From Meandrina meandrites (taxonomy: Eukaryota; Cnidaria; Anthozoa; Scleractinia; Meandrinidae), in contig OY855915.1 of assembly GCA_963693305.1 (NCBI GenBank), positions 8,135,607 through 8,199,606 on the forward strand: a DNA stretch of 64,000 nt, given 5' to 3'. Each line of letters begins with the position of its first letter. Position 1 is the first letter of the stretch. Positions 31,641 to 44,300 of this stretch are shown piece after piece. The notes under the pieces were generated by a model. It saw only the letters and a program-made list of their open reading frames with translations. It was not told the origin of the DNA and made no database searches. A program made the translations under genes and the position numbers.

Positions 31641-33160
31641 TACTATTCTGAAGTTGTTCATCCGTTGCATGTTTATGAATGCGTGTTTGTAGTCTGCTGT
31701 GAGACTATTTTTAAACTTGCGGGTTACGATTTAATTTAATCGTGTCACCGGCGTTAAGAACGGAGAGGGTTTTTATTAGTACGGTGTCGCCAAGTAACCG
31801 CAACCCTTTAGTTCCTTCAAGATATTTTTTTACAGATTTCTAGCAAACAGAATTGTATTCTGCCGCAGCTATATGCTTGTAGCAAATCAAAACTCAATAA
31901 CGAGTTTGGTCAAGCATTTCATGTTTAATAATGCAAGAATGTACCCTGCTATGAGTTTTGTTTTTGGACAATTAAACTTTTTTTTTAACTTCGAGCTACG
32001 AAGTAATTAAACGTAATTAGTTTGAGCTTTTTCAAAGGAAGACTCCAGCGCTAAAATGTCACTTAGTGCCTTCAAAATCACAACACGACACGACCGCCTG
32101 AGGGTGTAGTTTACGATTTCACGAAAACAAAGTCAGTTTCAGTCAGTAACGAAAATAGCGACTGTTTTCAAATGATCAATCATACCCAATAGCTTTGCTT
32201 TCCTCTCATGTGAGATTAAGTTGCTCAATTCTCGCAAACAATAAATGTGTTATTGAATGAAGCGAAAAGGAAAGGACGAGAACTGACTGGAACCGAGCAA
32301 GTACTTTCTCTCCCCAGTCCACCGTCTAGACTTTCTAGTCCCTTCTCTTTTCTTGCATATTCTCGGTTTCTCTTAAGTTTGACTAGAGGAGCAGGATTAC
32401 ATTGATGAAAACAAATCAATATATAAATTAAACGAAGTCCAATAAAGTGAAATACCCTTGGATTTGTAGTGTTCTTTCTTTTGATTGGTTACAAGACTCA
32501 CGTCACACGCTAATAAGTGACAGTCTCCAAATGAACTACATGTGCGCATTGCCGCATTCTCTGCTATAAGCTATCCAAAAATTTCGAAACAAACCTCTTT
32601 CCCAGGCTTTTCTCCCTCAAGTCCTATGAAGGTCGTTTCTAATCCTGATGTTACATGGTCTGTTTTATTGTTTTGGCATTTTTATATGAATACACGTACA
32701 CTATTATAATTTTAAAACTGATATTTTAATTAGTTACACGGGAGCTTTTTAAACGAGTTGATTTTTTCCCTGGTACCTGGTCGTTACTAAATAATTGGTT
32801 GACTGAGTTATGTTCGTGCGTGGTGCAATATCCAAGAGAAAAGAGCACTGTGTAAACAAACTTATTGGACGAATGCTCGCAGATAGGCTGACAGCTTTAG
32901 ACTTCCGACCAAAGGCTCCAATCTCGGCTATGTGCGTCAAGCAGTGACAAAATAACTTATGAGATTATCTTTATGAATTTGATAATGTTGAAAGAGCTCT
33001 GAAAAGGTTACTAGCTATACTGAAATGTGAATTTTCGTTGCAACGGGCTAATAACTGGCCCCGTCTTGTTCTCTTGCTAACTAAACGGCCGGTTTTAGGA
33101 AGATTAAATGCTGCCCAGTATTCTCGTTCAGCAATACTACTGAAAGAAAAGTTGCCTTCT
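31641..33160. repeat. Duplicated spacer, paralogous to 41260-42790 and 60220-61050
   Basis: No gene. Bases about 32015-32060 hold a TRIM start-codon relic (GAGCTTTTTCAAAGGAAGAC). The minus-strand frame at 32225-32419 recurs at 60812-61120 with many identical residues, but the third copy at about 41890-42050 is broken, so I do not treat it as a gene. Confidence 0.6.
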
Positions 33161-33161
33161 T

Positions 33162-33500
33162 ACCCCCCCCCCCCCCCCCCCCCGGGGGAGGGTACTTAAG
33201 CCATTTTTTCGTATGGGGGTGCCGCTGGGGGTGTAAAGCCCTGACCCTGTTTAGGACAGCAAAATCTTAAAATACGTACCATGTGTAGGACAACACCGCC
33301 TATATAGATACAGATAGACGTCTCCGATTTCGGATTCTAAATACTTGACGACAGCCTTGCAGCCACACCCTGTCTAGGACAGGTTCAGACCCTGATTAGG
33401 CCAGGCGAACTTGAAATTATATACCCTGTTCAGGGCTGGAGGGTTAAAAAACCATACCCTATCCAGTGGCATGTCCCCATATAGGCCATATGGCAAGTGG
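33162..33500. mobile_element. Poly-C bounded element, inverted copy
   Basis: Same family as 3749-4191 in reverse orientation: starts in poly-C, contains several GGACAG/CCCTGTT phrases, and ends near CATGTCCCCATATAGG. The paralogous site at about 42782 lacks it. Confidence 0.55.
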
Positions 33501-33539
33501 TCAGGTTATGAGAATCTAATCACCTCAGATAAAAACAAA

Positions 33540-34200
33540 AAAAAACATTAAGTTCCTGCAAAGACTTTATTAGCGTCTTAAACACAAAGTCAAAATGAAA
33601 GAAAGTAGTAAGCGCTGTAGTGTTTCAAAGTGAATATTAAGGCTTAAATAAATTGTCAATTACTGATCAATCAGCTTTTTCTATATCTTGTCTCCTTTGC
33701 AGCTCTTCTCAGGTAGTTTCATTCCAAATTTTTAACTCTTGAACACCAAAGTGCAACAGTGATCAAAATCTTACTTCCTCTTATAGTGTTAATACATTGC
33801 CAGCATACAGGTCACACGAATTTAGCAAGTGATCACAAAGGACAAGTTACAGGCACTAAGCATAAGTTATAGAGCTTGAACTTTTAACTTGTTAGATTTG
33901 CCAGTAGGATTTCTATCCGTCACGGGAGCCAGAGACAAAAAGAGAGATCAACTTGCCGAACATTTCACGATGCTTATTGACCAATGAGAAATAACACGAG
34001 CACTCAGACAGTTGTCGTCGGCATCAATATAATGATCATGTCCTGCTCGGTGAATACTCGGATACGAGAATCCGATTAAATAACTGACTTGTTCTACCAA
34101 TCGCATAACAACACATCGCTATCAATTCAAAGTGCAGCGGACACCACGATAGAAGATTAGCCCTGTGTCAAAAAGCTCTTGAACTTGACGCTATGTCTGT
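33540..34200. repeat. Spacer block C
   Basis: Closely matches 43265-43910 (for example GATCAATCAGCTTTTTCTA at 33664 and 43376) and more loosely 2155-2420. No gene. Confidence 0.65.
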
Positions 34201-34432
34201 ACCAACCTTTGGTAGGGAGTCTTGAACGCAATGAGTATTATCACGCAAATAATACTGCCGTAGGGAAAAAAAAACGTTTACACACGCGAGTTGTCAAAGA
34301 CATGACGCTGTTTAGAGTCAAACACCGAAGACCAAACTGGAATGAGAGACTGTTTCTACAAGGTGTTGTTTTGCTGTTGTTGTTTTTCTCCTCTTGTCTT
34401 AATGAAGGTAAATTGGCTGCGCAGTTCTTGTT

Positions 34433-34540
34433 AACGAAGAAAAGCAAGGCTGATTGAGCAGTTGGGAACTATATATATTTCCGAAATATTGGAAATATAT
34501 ATAGTTCCCAACTGTTCAATCAGCCTTGCTTTTCTTCGTT
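34433..34540. repeat. Near-perfect 50-base inverted repeat
   Basis: Arms 34433-34482 and 34491-34540 are complementary over 50 bases apart from one or two mismatches; the loop is GAAATATT. Probably a palindromic MITE, or a hairpin from local inverted duplication. Confidence 0.8.
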
Positions 34541-35440
34541 TACTATTTTGTTATAGCTGATTAGATCTTCTACATTTAGAGGATCCGGTACTTCTATTTC
34601 GTCACGGTGGTCCTTGCAAATTTAAATCCGCAGATTTTGTTGCTGGAATGTTGGCTCGCTCTAATTCATTACTATCCTTTTCCAATTCCCATTCTTTCTT
34701 AGCAGGAAAACAATAGAAAGTTTGCAGTTTACGGACTAAAATCATTAGCAACAACAATCTCGTCACCAGGACTATCCGTGTGATGCCCCCGATCAAGTAG
34801 GTAGGCACAACAGAACTCATTCAAAGCTCACTCACCCATAGCGTTTGCTTTTAAGTTTAATTACGAAACAAAGCAGTTGAAAAATTAAGTTTGTGCAATT
34901 TTAACCTCCAATATCCACATACAAATTCTCCTCACAGATCTCCACACATTTTCTTAAAGTATTACAATGGGGACTTTGTCAGAAGATTAAAGCAATTTCC
35001 CTTTGGTGATTATTTTGTCAATTCTTGTAACCTTCTTTGTTGATTATATATTGATACTGTGAGGGGAAATTAGATGTTGGTCACTCTTGGTTAAAACTGT
35101 TTTATTGAAGAGCTTTAAATTGTTTGAACACTAAAAATCATGTAGTACAAAGCTGAACACATCATCTCTTCGCACAGACTTACAAAAAACAATACAAGCA
35201 TCAGCCCATTACTTCAAATAAAAAAAACTAAATGTACTTTCCCGATTTTTCTCAAATTCTCCAGGTTTATTACAAAAATCTGAAAACTGAAAAATCGTTT
35301 GCTAATCTACTTTCTAGCGATCTGTAAAACATATTACCTATTAAACTTCTTCTCTCAACAAAAATCACTAAACAATGATGCTAAAATGCCGCGAACCGCA
35401 CTTGAGATAGGCTAAATTTGAACATAGCTAGCAGAGCCGC
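34541..35440. other. Distal 3' block of TRIM copy 5
   Basis: No gene. Bases 34795-34880 match 56910-57000. AATAAA on the minus strand at 35101-35106 is the equivalent of the polyadenylation signals of other copies, but it lies 3.8 kb from the broken TRIM gene because of insertions. Confidence 0.5.
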
Positions 35441-36392
35441 GCAATCAAATTCAGTATACGTGAGCGTGCTCAAAATCCCGATAGTGCACGCTGATGACAT
35501 AATCTACGAGTGAAAATCTCACTGAGTAAAGCTCACGGACGCTGTGTTTTGCGAAAGCGATCGATGACATCTTCTTATCTTCGGAATGTGGAAAGTGAAT
35601 CAGTTTCAATATTTTTTCAAGGATACGGCTACAAGGTAAGCTGTTTCTTATTACGAGACGGAGAGCGAAAGAGAAAATAAATTCGATTTTGCCATCAAAG
35701 TTGTTTCTGTGCTTTTCTTCATTCAAACAACAACAACTAAAGCGCGAGTCTCGAAGGACGAAAATCATTTTTTTCACGGCCCTAACGTGGAAGAATGGGC
35801 CAAACATGAATGACAACAGTTCGATGACACTAAAACCTAGCTACCGAACGAAAGTTTTCGCGTTTTAAGCGTTACACCAAAGTGTCAACGGCTCTGTTGT
35901 GATTTTTGCCGTACGCGAAAAATTTAAGTTAATTCATCGGGCGATTCACTCAACTACCGTTTTAAAAAGAAAAACGTTTATTTTCATCACGACCCAAATT
36001 TTGCAACCACGAATGAAATCGGTCCAGAAAAATACTAAAAACTAAGCATGGAACCGAATTCTTTGACTCTTTTAATCCTCGGAATCTGCTCGGCTGTTCG
36101 AGGCTGTTTTCTTCCGCTCTGGGGTAAAAATTTAATTCAGCGAAAACTAACCTCGGAATCAAAAGCAGCATTTGCTGTTTTCGGTAGTCTTTTTTCCTTC
36201 GCTCTTCCACCGAATAAACTTAGTCAATTTATTAGCCATTTGACACAAACTGAACCACTCGTGTAAACTTGTACATGTGTAATTTATCGCTCGACCGCTA
36301 TGTTTATTTTCTAACACTGCACACAATAAACACAGTTAGTTTTTTTTTCCGCGGCCGGTTTTGATGCGCAGTTCCACCGGCAATGTTATAAA
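35441..36392. other. Repeat-like spacer with a 121-codon open frame
   Basis: The minus-strand frame at 35451-35816 (121 codons) has no recognisable domain and no supporting splice or neighbour signals. CGATAGTGCACGCT occurs here (35480) and in the hairpin at 36551, suggesting one compound repeat spanning both. I cannot assign a function. Confidence 0.35.
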
Positions 36393-36580
36393 ACAATTGG
36401 TTCATGCTTTTAGCTGTGCACTATCGAGTTATGGTGCACTTGGGAAGTTTGGAGAGCACTCAAGAAGCTAGAGTTGCCCTCGGCTATCGCCTCGGGCAAC
36501 TCTTACGCTTCTTTCGTGCTCTCCAAACTTCCCGCGTGCACCATAACTCGATAGTGCACGCTAAAGCATGAACCAATTGT
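36393..36580. repeat. Large palindromic element
   Basis: Arms of about 85 bases run from ACAATTGGTTCATGC at 36393 to its complement ending at 36580, with a short loop around 36480-36494. Arms match well with a few mismatches. A foldback MITE is the likely nature. Confidence 0.75.
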
Positions 36581-38520
36581 TAAAAATTTCTTGGGAAAGC
36601 ATGCTCCCAAAAAATTATAGCGGAGCTCCAGCGCGCGAAGCGCGCCAGCGGAGCACCATGGGTAAGAAATTTTGGTAAACCATCAAGCCGAGATAATTTG
36701 GTAATCACGTGACCGTACGAGCGTCCGTCCGTCCGTACAGACTCTGGGGGAGGGGGAGGGGAGTCACAGGACAATTACCGCCTTGGTTACTGTTAAATCT
36801 TTGATATTGAACTTCCATGTCATGGTCAATTGACAGCTGTCAAAACAAGGTATCAGCTGACCAGTATCACATGACCATATCGCGGGCTCAGGCGTAGAGC
36901 TAATCGAGGTGACGTCTTTTTTGGAAGTTGACCGCTGACCAAGTAATGGTTTTCCAGTTGATCGCGGGCTCAAGTACTCAGTTTTTTACTAAGCCTGATA
37001 ATATTATAATGGCGAGTATCATGGCGTAAATTCAGATTCAAATAAAGGGCAAGGTAAATAACCGACAAGCTCTGCTTTTAGGCTTGGCTAGATCTATTTT
37101 AGAAATATAATTAGTTTAGTTTTTTTCGCATGTTAAATGAATGATCTGGACATTTCATTTCAACTTAAACGAAGCAATTGTACGAAAAGGCGGCAAATCT
37201 TCGGTACGCTAGAAAACTGCTGGCAAACATCGATTTTCGTGAATATTTCTCGCTTTATTTACTCATGTACATCATGGAAACTTATGCCAAATGATTTAGG
37301 ACAACCTCTTAACGGGAAGATCCGAAATAATTGCCGATTTGAACATGATATACTGGATAACAAGTCAAAAAGAGCGCGATGTGCAGGGTTCGACCTACGG
37401 CTGAGCAAGGCTGAATATCACTGGATTGAGCTCAAACAAAAGTGAATTCAGAGCCAATCAAGTTCATTGAAGTGGAGGATAAAAGACTGTTAAAGGCTAC
37501 ACCGATGGAAAGAGAGAAATTGATGTTCGGCGATAATTCATATAATGTATATGTCGGTTGTGTTGGACTAAGCTTGCAACGAATTTGCCGTTATTATTGG
37601 GCTGGTTTGAAAGCTTATCCCTGCAGAATTTATAAGCCTTCTTCAATAGTGAGGTAACAAACGTAAATGTATGCACTAAGCATAAGCCTAATTTTATATT
37701 ATACTTCATTTATGAATGAGTTTGAACTTGTGTCGGTTTTCAGATCTTCACGTAAATATTTATCAAGCCTGTTCATGTTTGTACATTTTACACATTTGTT
37801 ACCTGTGCACATGAGTTACCTGTGCTAGGCTGAGTGGGTTCAGTGCCACAATTCTTACACAAATACTTCTTTAAAATGACTTAGATAACCGGCACCATCA
37901 ATTTGCAGTGTTTGTTTTGCCGCCGTGATTTGTCAGTTTGCCGTGGCGTGAGTTCATTTAGTTTACTGTGTTTAGCAGCGAGTTCACTTTATTTTTCTGT
38001 CCGTACTTTGTTTTTGCCTTGAGTTGATTTTCTTGCCTTAACAGTTTTGTAGTAATCAAAACAAGGTCAAGGGTCTTTTTACATTGAATAACTCATAGAG
38101 GTCCTAGAGGTGTATTACGAATTAGTGTACAGTAAACGTTGTAAAAAGTTTTACTAAGATTTGTTTTGCGCCTACGTGCGTACGTGAGGAACCCAATAAA
38201 GTTCATTCGTCAATTTCAATTTTAGAACCTGTCACTAAAGGCAGGAAAATTCAGACGGGTTAATCACGAAATATATTGACGCGCTTTCGTCAACAAAATC
38301 ATGAGAGGTTTTTTGTACCTATATGGGCCACCGTATAAGCTTAGAAATATAGTGTGGTTTCTTATTTGGTAACACTGTAATATACTCGAGCAAAAAAAAA
38401 AAAAATGATAAATGGGAGCTCCGCTTTTAGGCCTGCCTAAATCTATATATTACTTCCTTTTTTTTTTATCTAGTGGCGTTGAATTTACCAAAAAGTGCAG
38501 TTGTCGTGCCAGTTTTAATG
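36581..38520. other. Repeat-rich spacer
   Basis: Contains a palindrome with GGAGCTCCAGCGCGCG at about 36623, TCCGTCCG repeats at 36724, and direct repeats GCTTTTAGGC at about 37073 and 38423. Two plus-strand frames (37137-37445 and 37442-37657) overlap by four bases and have no recognisable domain; I would not call them genes without expression data. Confidence 0.4.
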
Positions 38521-38844
38521 GATTAAATAGACAATCTGATTCGAAACTTATATAGTATATAAGTCAAGAGAGAGTATTAATTTAAAGTTAAGAATATAAT
38601 ACACTTCCTTTCTTAAAAAAATTCAAACTACTCAAACCAAAAAAGGTTACTACATTGCTTTCCGTGAAGCGGCGCAACGTTCACACTGTCTGATAACCAG
38701 AAAAAAATCTTTAGGATATGTGTACTTGTACTTCACGTTTACATCTTGTTTTCAAATATTGGTGCAATCATTGACGATATCACGACATTATTTACTAGAT
38801 TTTTTCATATTTTAATTTGGGAATATATTGCTAATATGAAAATG
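38521..38844. other. 3' flank of TRIM copy 5
   Basis: Aligned with other 3' flanks; GTGAAGCGGCGCAA occurs at about 38664. No gene. Confidence 0.5.
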
Positions 38845-38852
38845 TGACGTCA
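38845..38852. promoter_or_regulatory. TGACGTCA palindrome 3' of TRIM copy 5
   Basis: Intact octamer, 97 bases from the stop codon of a gene that is itself frameshifted. Confidence 0.4.
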
Positions 38853-38948
38853 TACCACTCGGATCAAGAAAATAAAGAATATTGTCATTGCAGAGAGCTC
38901 ATATTTCAAAACAAAGCTACAAACTACAAATACGGACCAATGAAATAT

Positions 38949-41131
38949 CTACTTCAATATGTATATTTTGTTAGCTTTCCAGCTAGTCACGAGGATACGT
39001 CCATCTGGTGCTGTTGCTATTCTTGTAGGATTTGGCAAATAAGTGATAGTTTTAACTGTGAAGCGACCGTCTAACGTAAACTGCTGAACACGGTTATTGT
39101 TGCTATCACATACAAGAATATTATTCGACCTGTCTACAAGGATACAATTCGGACAGTCAAATTGTCCGTCTTGACGCCCTTCTATTCCAAACTTGTATAA
39201 GAAAGTTCCTGACTGATGGTAAACATTAATGGAGTTATTGCCTCCATCACATGTGAGAAACATGTTTTTGTAAGGAATGCAGCTTGTTGCTCCCCAAATA
39301 TGGAAATAGTCTTTCCTGCCTTTGAAAGCACATGTACCCTTTGATTCTCGCACTCGGTTACAACAATGCGTCCTTGAGTATCCAAACAAACAGCAAACGG
39401 ATTCCGAAACTTTGCTGCACCTGCACGTTCTCCAAAGCTCTTTACAACAGTTCCTGTCTGGATATTTATGTGTTGTATTCTATGATTCCGTTGATCTGCA
39501 ATTAGAATCTCAGAGTCGTTTAAAAACGAAACACCAGATGGGTGCTTAAATTGTCCAGAATTTGATCCTTGGTTGCCAATTTTCCTTAAACAGTTGCCTT
39601 CTTTTTCAAATACATAAGCACAGTGTCCCTTGTAATCTGTCACAGCTATCTTGCCTTCCGTGTTAACGGCGATTCCATATAACGCTTCGAGCACGTTTCC
39701 CTGAAAGAATTGTAAGTCCAACTCACCGACTACAACAAGTTCACGTTCTTTTACCTGCATAGTAAAAGGACAGGTTGGAAGTTTATCGCCATTGACCTTC
39801 ACTTCAATGATGTAGGCGCCCGGTACTTTCGGAGTAAATTTCAGCTGAAGATTACCGCCTTCTTTCTTGCCAAACATCAAATTTGTTACATCTTTAGCGG
39901 GCTCTATCAGAAATTCAACTTGATCTTGAAGATTAGCCTGGTTACTTAGCTCCCCTTCGGTTGTTTTAGGGCATAACGTGAACTCTGCTTCTACACCAGC
40001 CTGGAGAGTTTGGTCAAGTCCTTTCAGAGTGGAATGCATTGCATTAGCTCCCTCGGTTAAAATATTGCCCAATCTCAATCCCTCTACATGTACAGAAGCC
40101 GCGATAAATTTGATAAATGTAGTCTCGTTATGTTTGGGAACTTCAACCGTACGCAGCTCTTGAAATCGCTTCTTCAAAGTTTCCTTGTTCCGCATGATAT
40201 CCGAGCTCGAGCTTCTCTGTGCCAGATTGTTAGCAAACTCAAACGCTTGTTTCATTTGTTTGACCAGCGACTGCGCTTCCTTCATAGCCGAGTTAATTCT
40301 TTCGAGTCTCGTCACGCGTGTTGTCTCGAGTGATTCAATCGCTTCTCGCTCGCGCTCTCGAATCTCGGCGATCGTTAGTTCAGCCGCTTGCGAGACTCTA
40401 CGTTTAGCAGTTGCGACATTTCTTTCCAGCTCAGAAATCGTTTGTTTAAATTGTTGAATCACTTCACTGAGCACACTTATCTTTTCCTTGATCATTTCAG
40501 CGCCAGACATGATGTTGGGTTTCTCGTCGTGGGCTGCTTTGTCGAGTAAAACGATCTCGTGATTTCGGTGATCAGTGACTATGCAAATTTGGCAAACACA
40601 GGCTTGACACGTAAAGCAGAAGAATCTCGTGATTTCTTTCTCGTGGAACTGCTGCGAGCAAAATGGCTCTCGTTTCAGCAAGGCTTCGTAATCTTCTGCT
40701 TTAAACTCCTTCACTGGTGTGACTTTGTGCCCTTCGAATGATGCCTTTAACATTTCGTGTGCGTTGTAACAGTCTGGGCACATAATTCGTCCACAGTCAA
40801 AACAATAGTACATCTGGGAGTTGGTTTTCCTACATTGGGAACAAGTAATGTTATTTCCATCGCCAGTTCGTCGAACAGCAAGGAGACTGGACAAACTGTT
40901 GTGGAAGAAACTGCTCGGCAAACTTTTGAAGCGATTTCCTTCGGGTAAATCTATTTGAGCTTGGCACTCCGGACAGCTGAACTTTCCTTGTTTGTGGCTT
41001 GATCTTGCATGATTTGACAGACAATCGCAACAAAATGTGTGAAGACATTTTATGGTTTTGGGCTCGTTGTAGATATCTCGACAAATTGAGCAAGTAAGAT
41101 GTTGCTTGAGGTTTTTCAAGAGGGACTCCAT
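38949..41131 (-). pseudogene. TRIM-NHL copy 5, frameshifted in the fourth NHL repeat
   Basis: From the shared start the frame is open through RING, both B-boxes, coiled coil, filamin domain and three NHL repeats, all with intact zinc ligands. At about 39285-39300 the stretch coding for 'DSGPEKLNSPT' in other copies is replaced by nine bases, a net loss of 25, which shifts the frame; the correct last two NHL repeats continue in another frame to 38949. The shifted frame runs on to a stop at 39182, giving about 648 residues from the shared start. Most domains could still be made, so a truncated RING protein is possible. Closest to copy 4. Confidence 0.88.
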
Positions 41132-41260
41132 CGTTAGGTGTCGCTCAGTAAAGCTTGCGAAGCACAACTGCGTCAAGACTTTATTGTCTGAGAAAACGGA
41201 ATTTATTAACGTCATAAATTTCTGTCTGTGGCCAATCATATTTTATAAAAGTTTTCAATT
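41132..41260 (-). promoter_or_regulatory. 5' flank of TRIM copy 5
   Basis: ACGTCA at 41209-41214 and CCAAT at 41232-41236, 78 and 101 bases before the start codon. Confidence 0.4.
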
Positions 41261-43069
41261 ATCCGGTAGTTTTTCATCCGTGGCATGTTTTCAAATGCGT
41301 GTTCGTAGTCAGCTGTGTCTTATTTTTAGACATTTAAACTTTATGAAACTTGCGAGATACATTCGATTAATTGCGACACGTTGAGAGCAGAAAAGGACTT
41401 TATAGAAAGCTATCGCTAAGCTAAGACCTTTCCGAAACGCTTTATTACCTCCAAGATATTATTTCAGAGAAAATGGAATTATCTTTTGTCACAGATGTCT
41501 ACTTGTAGCAAATCAGATCTCGATAACAGGGTTTTTCGACTATTTCATGTTATCAATGCAAGAATGTAGCCTGCTGGGAGCTTTGTGTTTGGACAATTAA
41601 GATATTTTAAAACTTTCGAGATTAGGAAATAATTAAAAGTAATTAAATTGATATAAATAGTTTGAGCTTTTTCAAAAGGGACTCCATCGCCAAAACGTTA
41701 CTTAGTGTCTTGAAAACCACACCACGACACGAACGCCTCAGGGGATAAATCAGTTAAGATTTAACGAAAACAAAGCCAGTTTCAGACAATAACGCAAAGA
41801 AAGACTTTTTTTAAACGATCAATCCCAATAGCTATGCTGACCTTTCATGTTAAATAAGGTTTTTCCATTCTCGCATGCAGTAATTAAAGCGAAAAGGACA
41901 AAATGAGAACTGACTGGAATCGAACACGTTCAGTTTCTCTCCCCTGCCCCAGTCCACTGTCGAGGCTTGCTCGTCCTTTCTCTTTTCTTGCGTTTTCTCG
42001 GTTTCTCTAAAGTTTGGCAGGAGAAACACGATTACGTTGATTAAAATAAAATATATATAAACTAAACAAAGTCCAATAAATTAAAATTGTCCTCGGCGGA
42101 TTTATTTTATCTTTCCTTTTGATTGGTTGCAAGACCTACACGTCACCTGCTAATAACTTTCTTTCTACAAATGAACTATATGCGCATTACCGCGTTCTCT
42201 TCTATAAGCTATCCAAAAATTTCAAAAGAAACCTCGTTTCCAGCATTCTCTCCCTCGCGTCCTCTGAAGGACTGTTATAATTTTAGTATTGCTTACACGT
42301 AAGCTTTTTAAACGAACTTTTTTTTCCTCGGTGCGTGGTCGTTACTAAATAATTGTTTGGCTGGCTGATGTTAGGGCGTGGTACTATATCCAAGAGAGAA
42401 GACCAATGTGTAAACAAACTCATTCGTCGAATACACAATAACTGAACTCGATACGCAGATAGGATACCGCTTTAAGAGGCATTCCGTGTAAAAACCGAGC
42501 GGTCAATGTTTGGCGTAAGATGAAATTCTTTCATTTTCTCTTCGGAAGTTTAACATTATCTCCTCGCGGCTATATCATTAAAAAATGTTCAAAACATTAA
42601 TGATATTATCTCTATATCTTTGTTAAGGTTGTAGGAGCTCTGACATGTTTCCTAGCTATAAATTTGAATTGTCTTTATAACGAGCCAACAACTGGAGCCA
42701 TCTTGTTTTTTAGGACAATAAAATGGCGCCCAGCCCTTCTCGTTCACCTACATTTCTGAAAGAATAGTTACCTTCTCATAGCAACAAGTTTGATTCCCTT
42801 GCGTTTTTTGGCATTTAAATTTCGGCATTTTTTTTTTTTTCAACGCCCCTTCAAGGAGGCCCGCGGCTATTTTTGGGAACGGAGGCGATCTTTTCTAAAT
42901 CGAAATTTGGGCATGTAAACATTAACCGATTCTCTGACTTTTGGCATCTGAAATAACAAGTGTTTATAAAGCTTTAAACTTAAGGGCGAAAAAAAAAATA
43001 AACGATCACGAGATATAAGCGCTTTTGAAAAAACTTCAAGGATCGTCAAGTCTCCCATAATTATGAATC
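41261..43069. repeat. Duplicated spacer, paralogous to 31641-33160
   Basis: No gene. A TRIM start-codon relic lies at about 41663-41705 (CTTTTTCAAAAGGGACTCCA). The remainder aligns with 31700-33150 and 60400-61050. Confidence 0.6.
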
Positions 43070-43262
43070 AAGTGTTGGATGGGATGCTAGCCCATAGCAG
43101 GGTTACCCCCAGCATTGAACTCGCCAGTATCTGTTCATATACTTGGGTGGAGAGAGGCCCTGAACGCTTATAAAGAGTGTCTTGCCTGAAAGCACAGTAC
43201 AGTCCTGAAGCTAAAGTGCTCGAACAGCGCCACCCTGGTGAATATGTTGTATCTGATGACCT
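43070..43262 (-). mobile_element. SINE fragment
   Basis: Shares GGATGGGATGCTAG and CTGGGTGGAGAGAGG phrases with the SINE at 62585-62932. The tRNA-like head is eroded (GTGCTCGAACAGCGCCACC in place of box B). Confidence 0.6.
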
Positions 43263-43264
43263 TT

Positions 43265-44212
43265 CTAGAAGACTAATGCAAACGAACTTAAACAGAACAA
43301 AAAGTCAAAAAGAAAAAGTAGTAAGCGAGTGAATATATACACGCAGTCCTTTTTTTAATAAACTGTCAATTGCTGATCAATCAGCTTTTTCTACAGTGTG
43401 TCTCCTTTGTAGCTCTTCCTTTAGTCATAAGATAGTTCCTTAATTGCAAATTTTTAACTCTTGAACACCAAAGGGCAACATTGATCAAAATCTGACTTCT
43501 TTTTATACCGTCAATACAATACCAGCATACAGGGCATGAGAATGTAGCAAATGATCATCAAGAACAAATTACAAGCATTTAAGTGTAGAAGTCAGAGATT
43601 GAACTTAACTTGTTTATAGTCCACTTACAAAGATTTTCCAGTAGGATTTCTATTCACTAAGCGAGAGACATGAAGAGGGATCATTTTTACTAAAATTTTC
43701 CCGATGCTTATTGACCAATGAGAAATAACATGAGCACTCCGACTGTTGTCGTCGACAAAAACATAACAATCCGATTATAAAACTGACTTGTTGCACCAAT
43801 CACTTATACATTTATCGCTATAAATTCAAAGTGCAGCGGACACCACGATGGAAAACTAGCCCTGTGTCAGAACAAAAAAAATCCTGAACTTGACGCCATG
43901 TTTGTGCACTTATGTCGTGCCAGTTTTAATGAACTTAATAGACAATCAGATTCGAAACTACTCCGTTACAAGAAAACTTATTAAATACAAGTTAAGCATA
44001 TAAAATATTTCATTTCTCAGATATATCCAACTACTCACATCACAAGAGATTTCTATATCACTTTCCGCAAATCGGCGCAGTAATTTTGCGCAACAATCAT
44101 TTTTTTTCTGGATATGTGTACAACACGATTGTAAAATCATTTACGACATCATGATATTATTTACTAGATTTGTTCACATTGTAATTTGAGTATATATTGC
44201 TATATGGAAATG
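43265..44212. repeat. Spacer block C and 3' flank of TRIM copy 6
   Basis: Bases 43265-43910 match 33540-34200; the rest is a TRIM 3' flank. The usual AATAAA block was not found for this copy. No gene. Confidence 0.55.
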
Positions 44213-44220
44213 TGACGTCA
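44213..44220. promoter_or_regulatory. TGACGTCA palindrome 3' of TRIM copy 6
   Basis: Intact octamer, 81 bases from the stop codon of the broken gene. Confidence 0.4.
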
Positions 44221-44300
44221 TACGACTCGAGAATAGAAAATGCAGAGACCGCGCATTTCAAAACAGAGCTACAAACTACAGATACTGACAAATAAAACAT

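Noticed and set aside
32225..32419. Minus-strand frame resembling 60812-61120
   Set aside because: The likeness comes from block duplication; the third copy near 41.9 kb is interrupted, and no domain is recognisable.
35451..35816. 121-codon minus-strand frame
   Set aside because: Lies in repeat-like DNA, with no domain, splice context or conserved partner.
37137..37657. Two plus-strand frames overlapping by four bases
   Set aside because: Overlap suggested a single frameshifted gene, but neither product shows any family resemblance.
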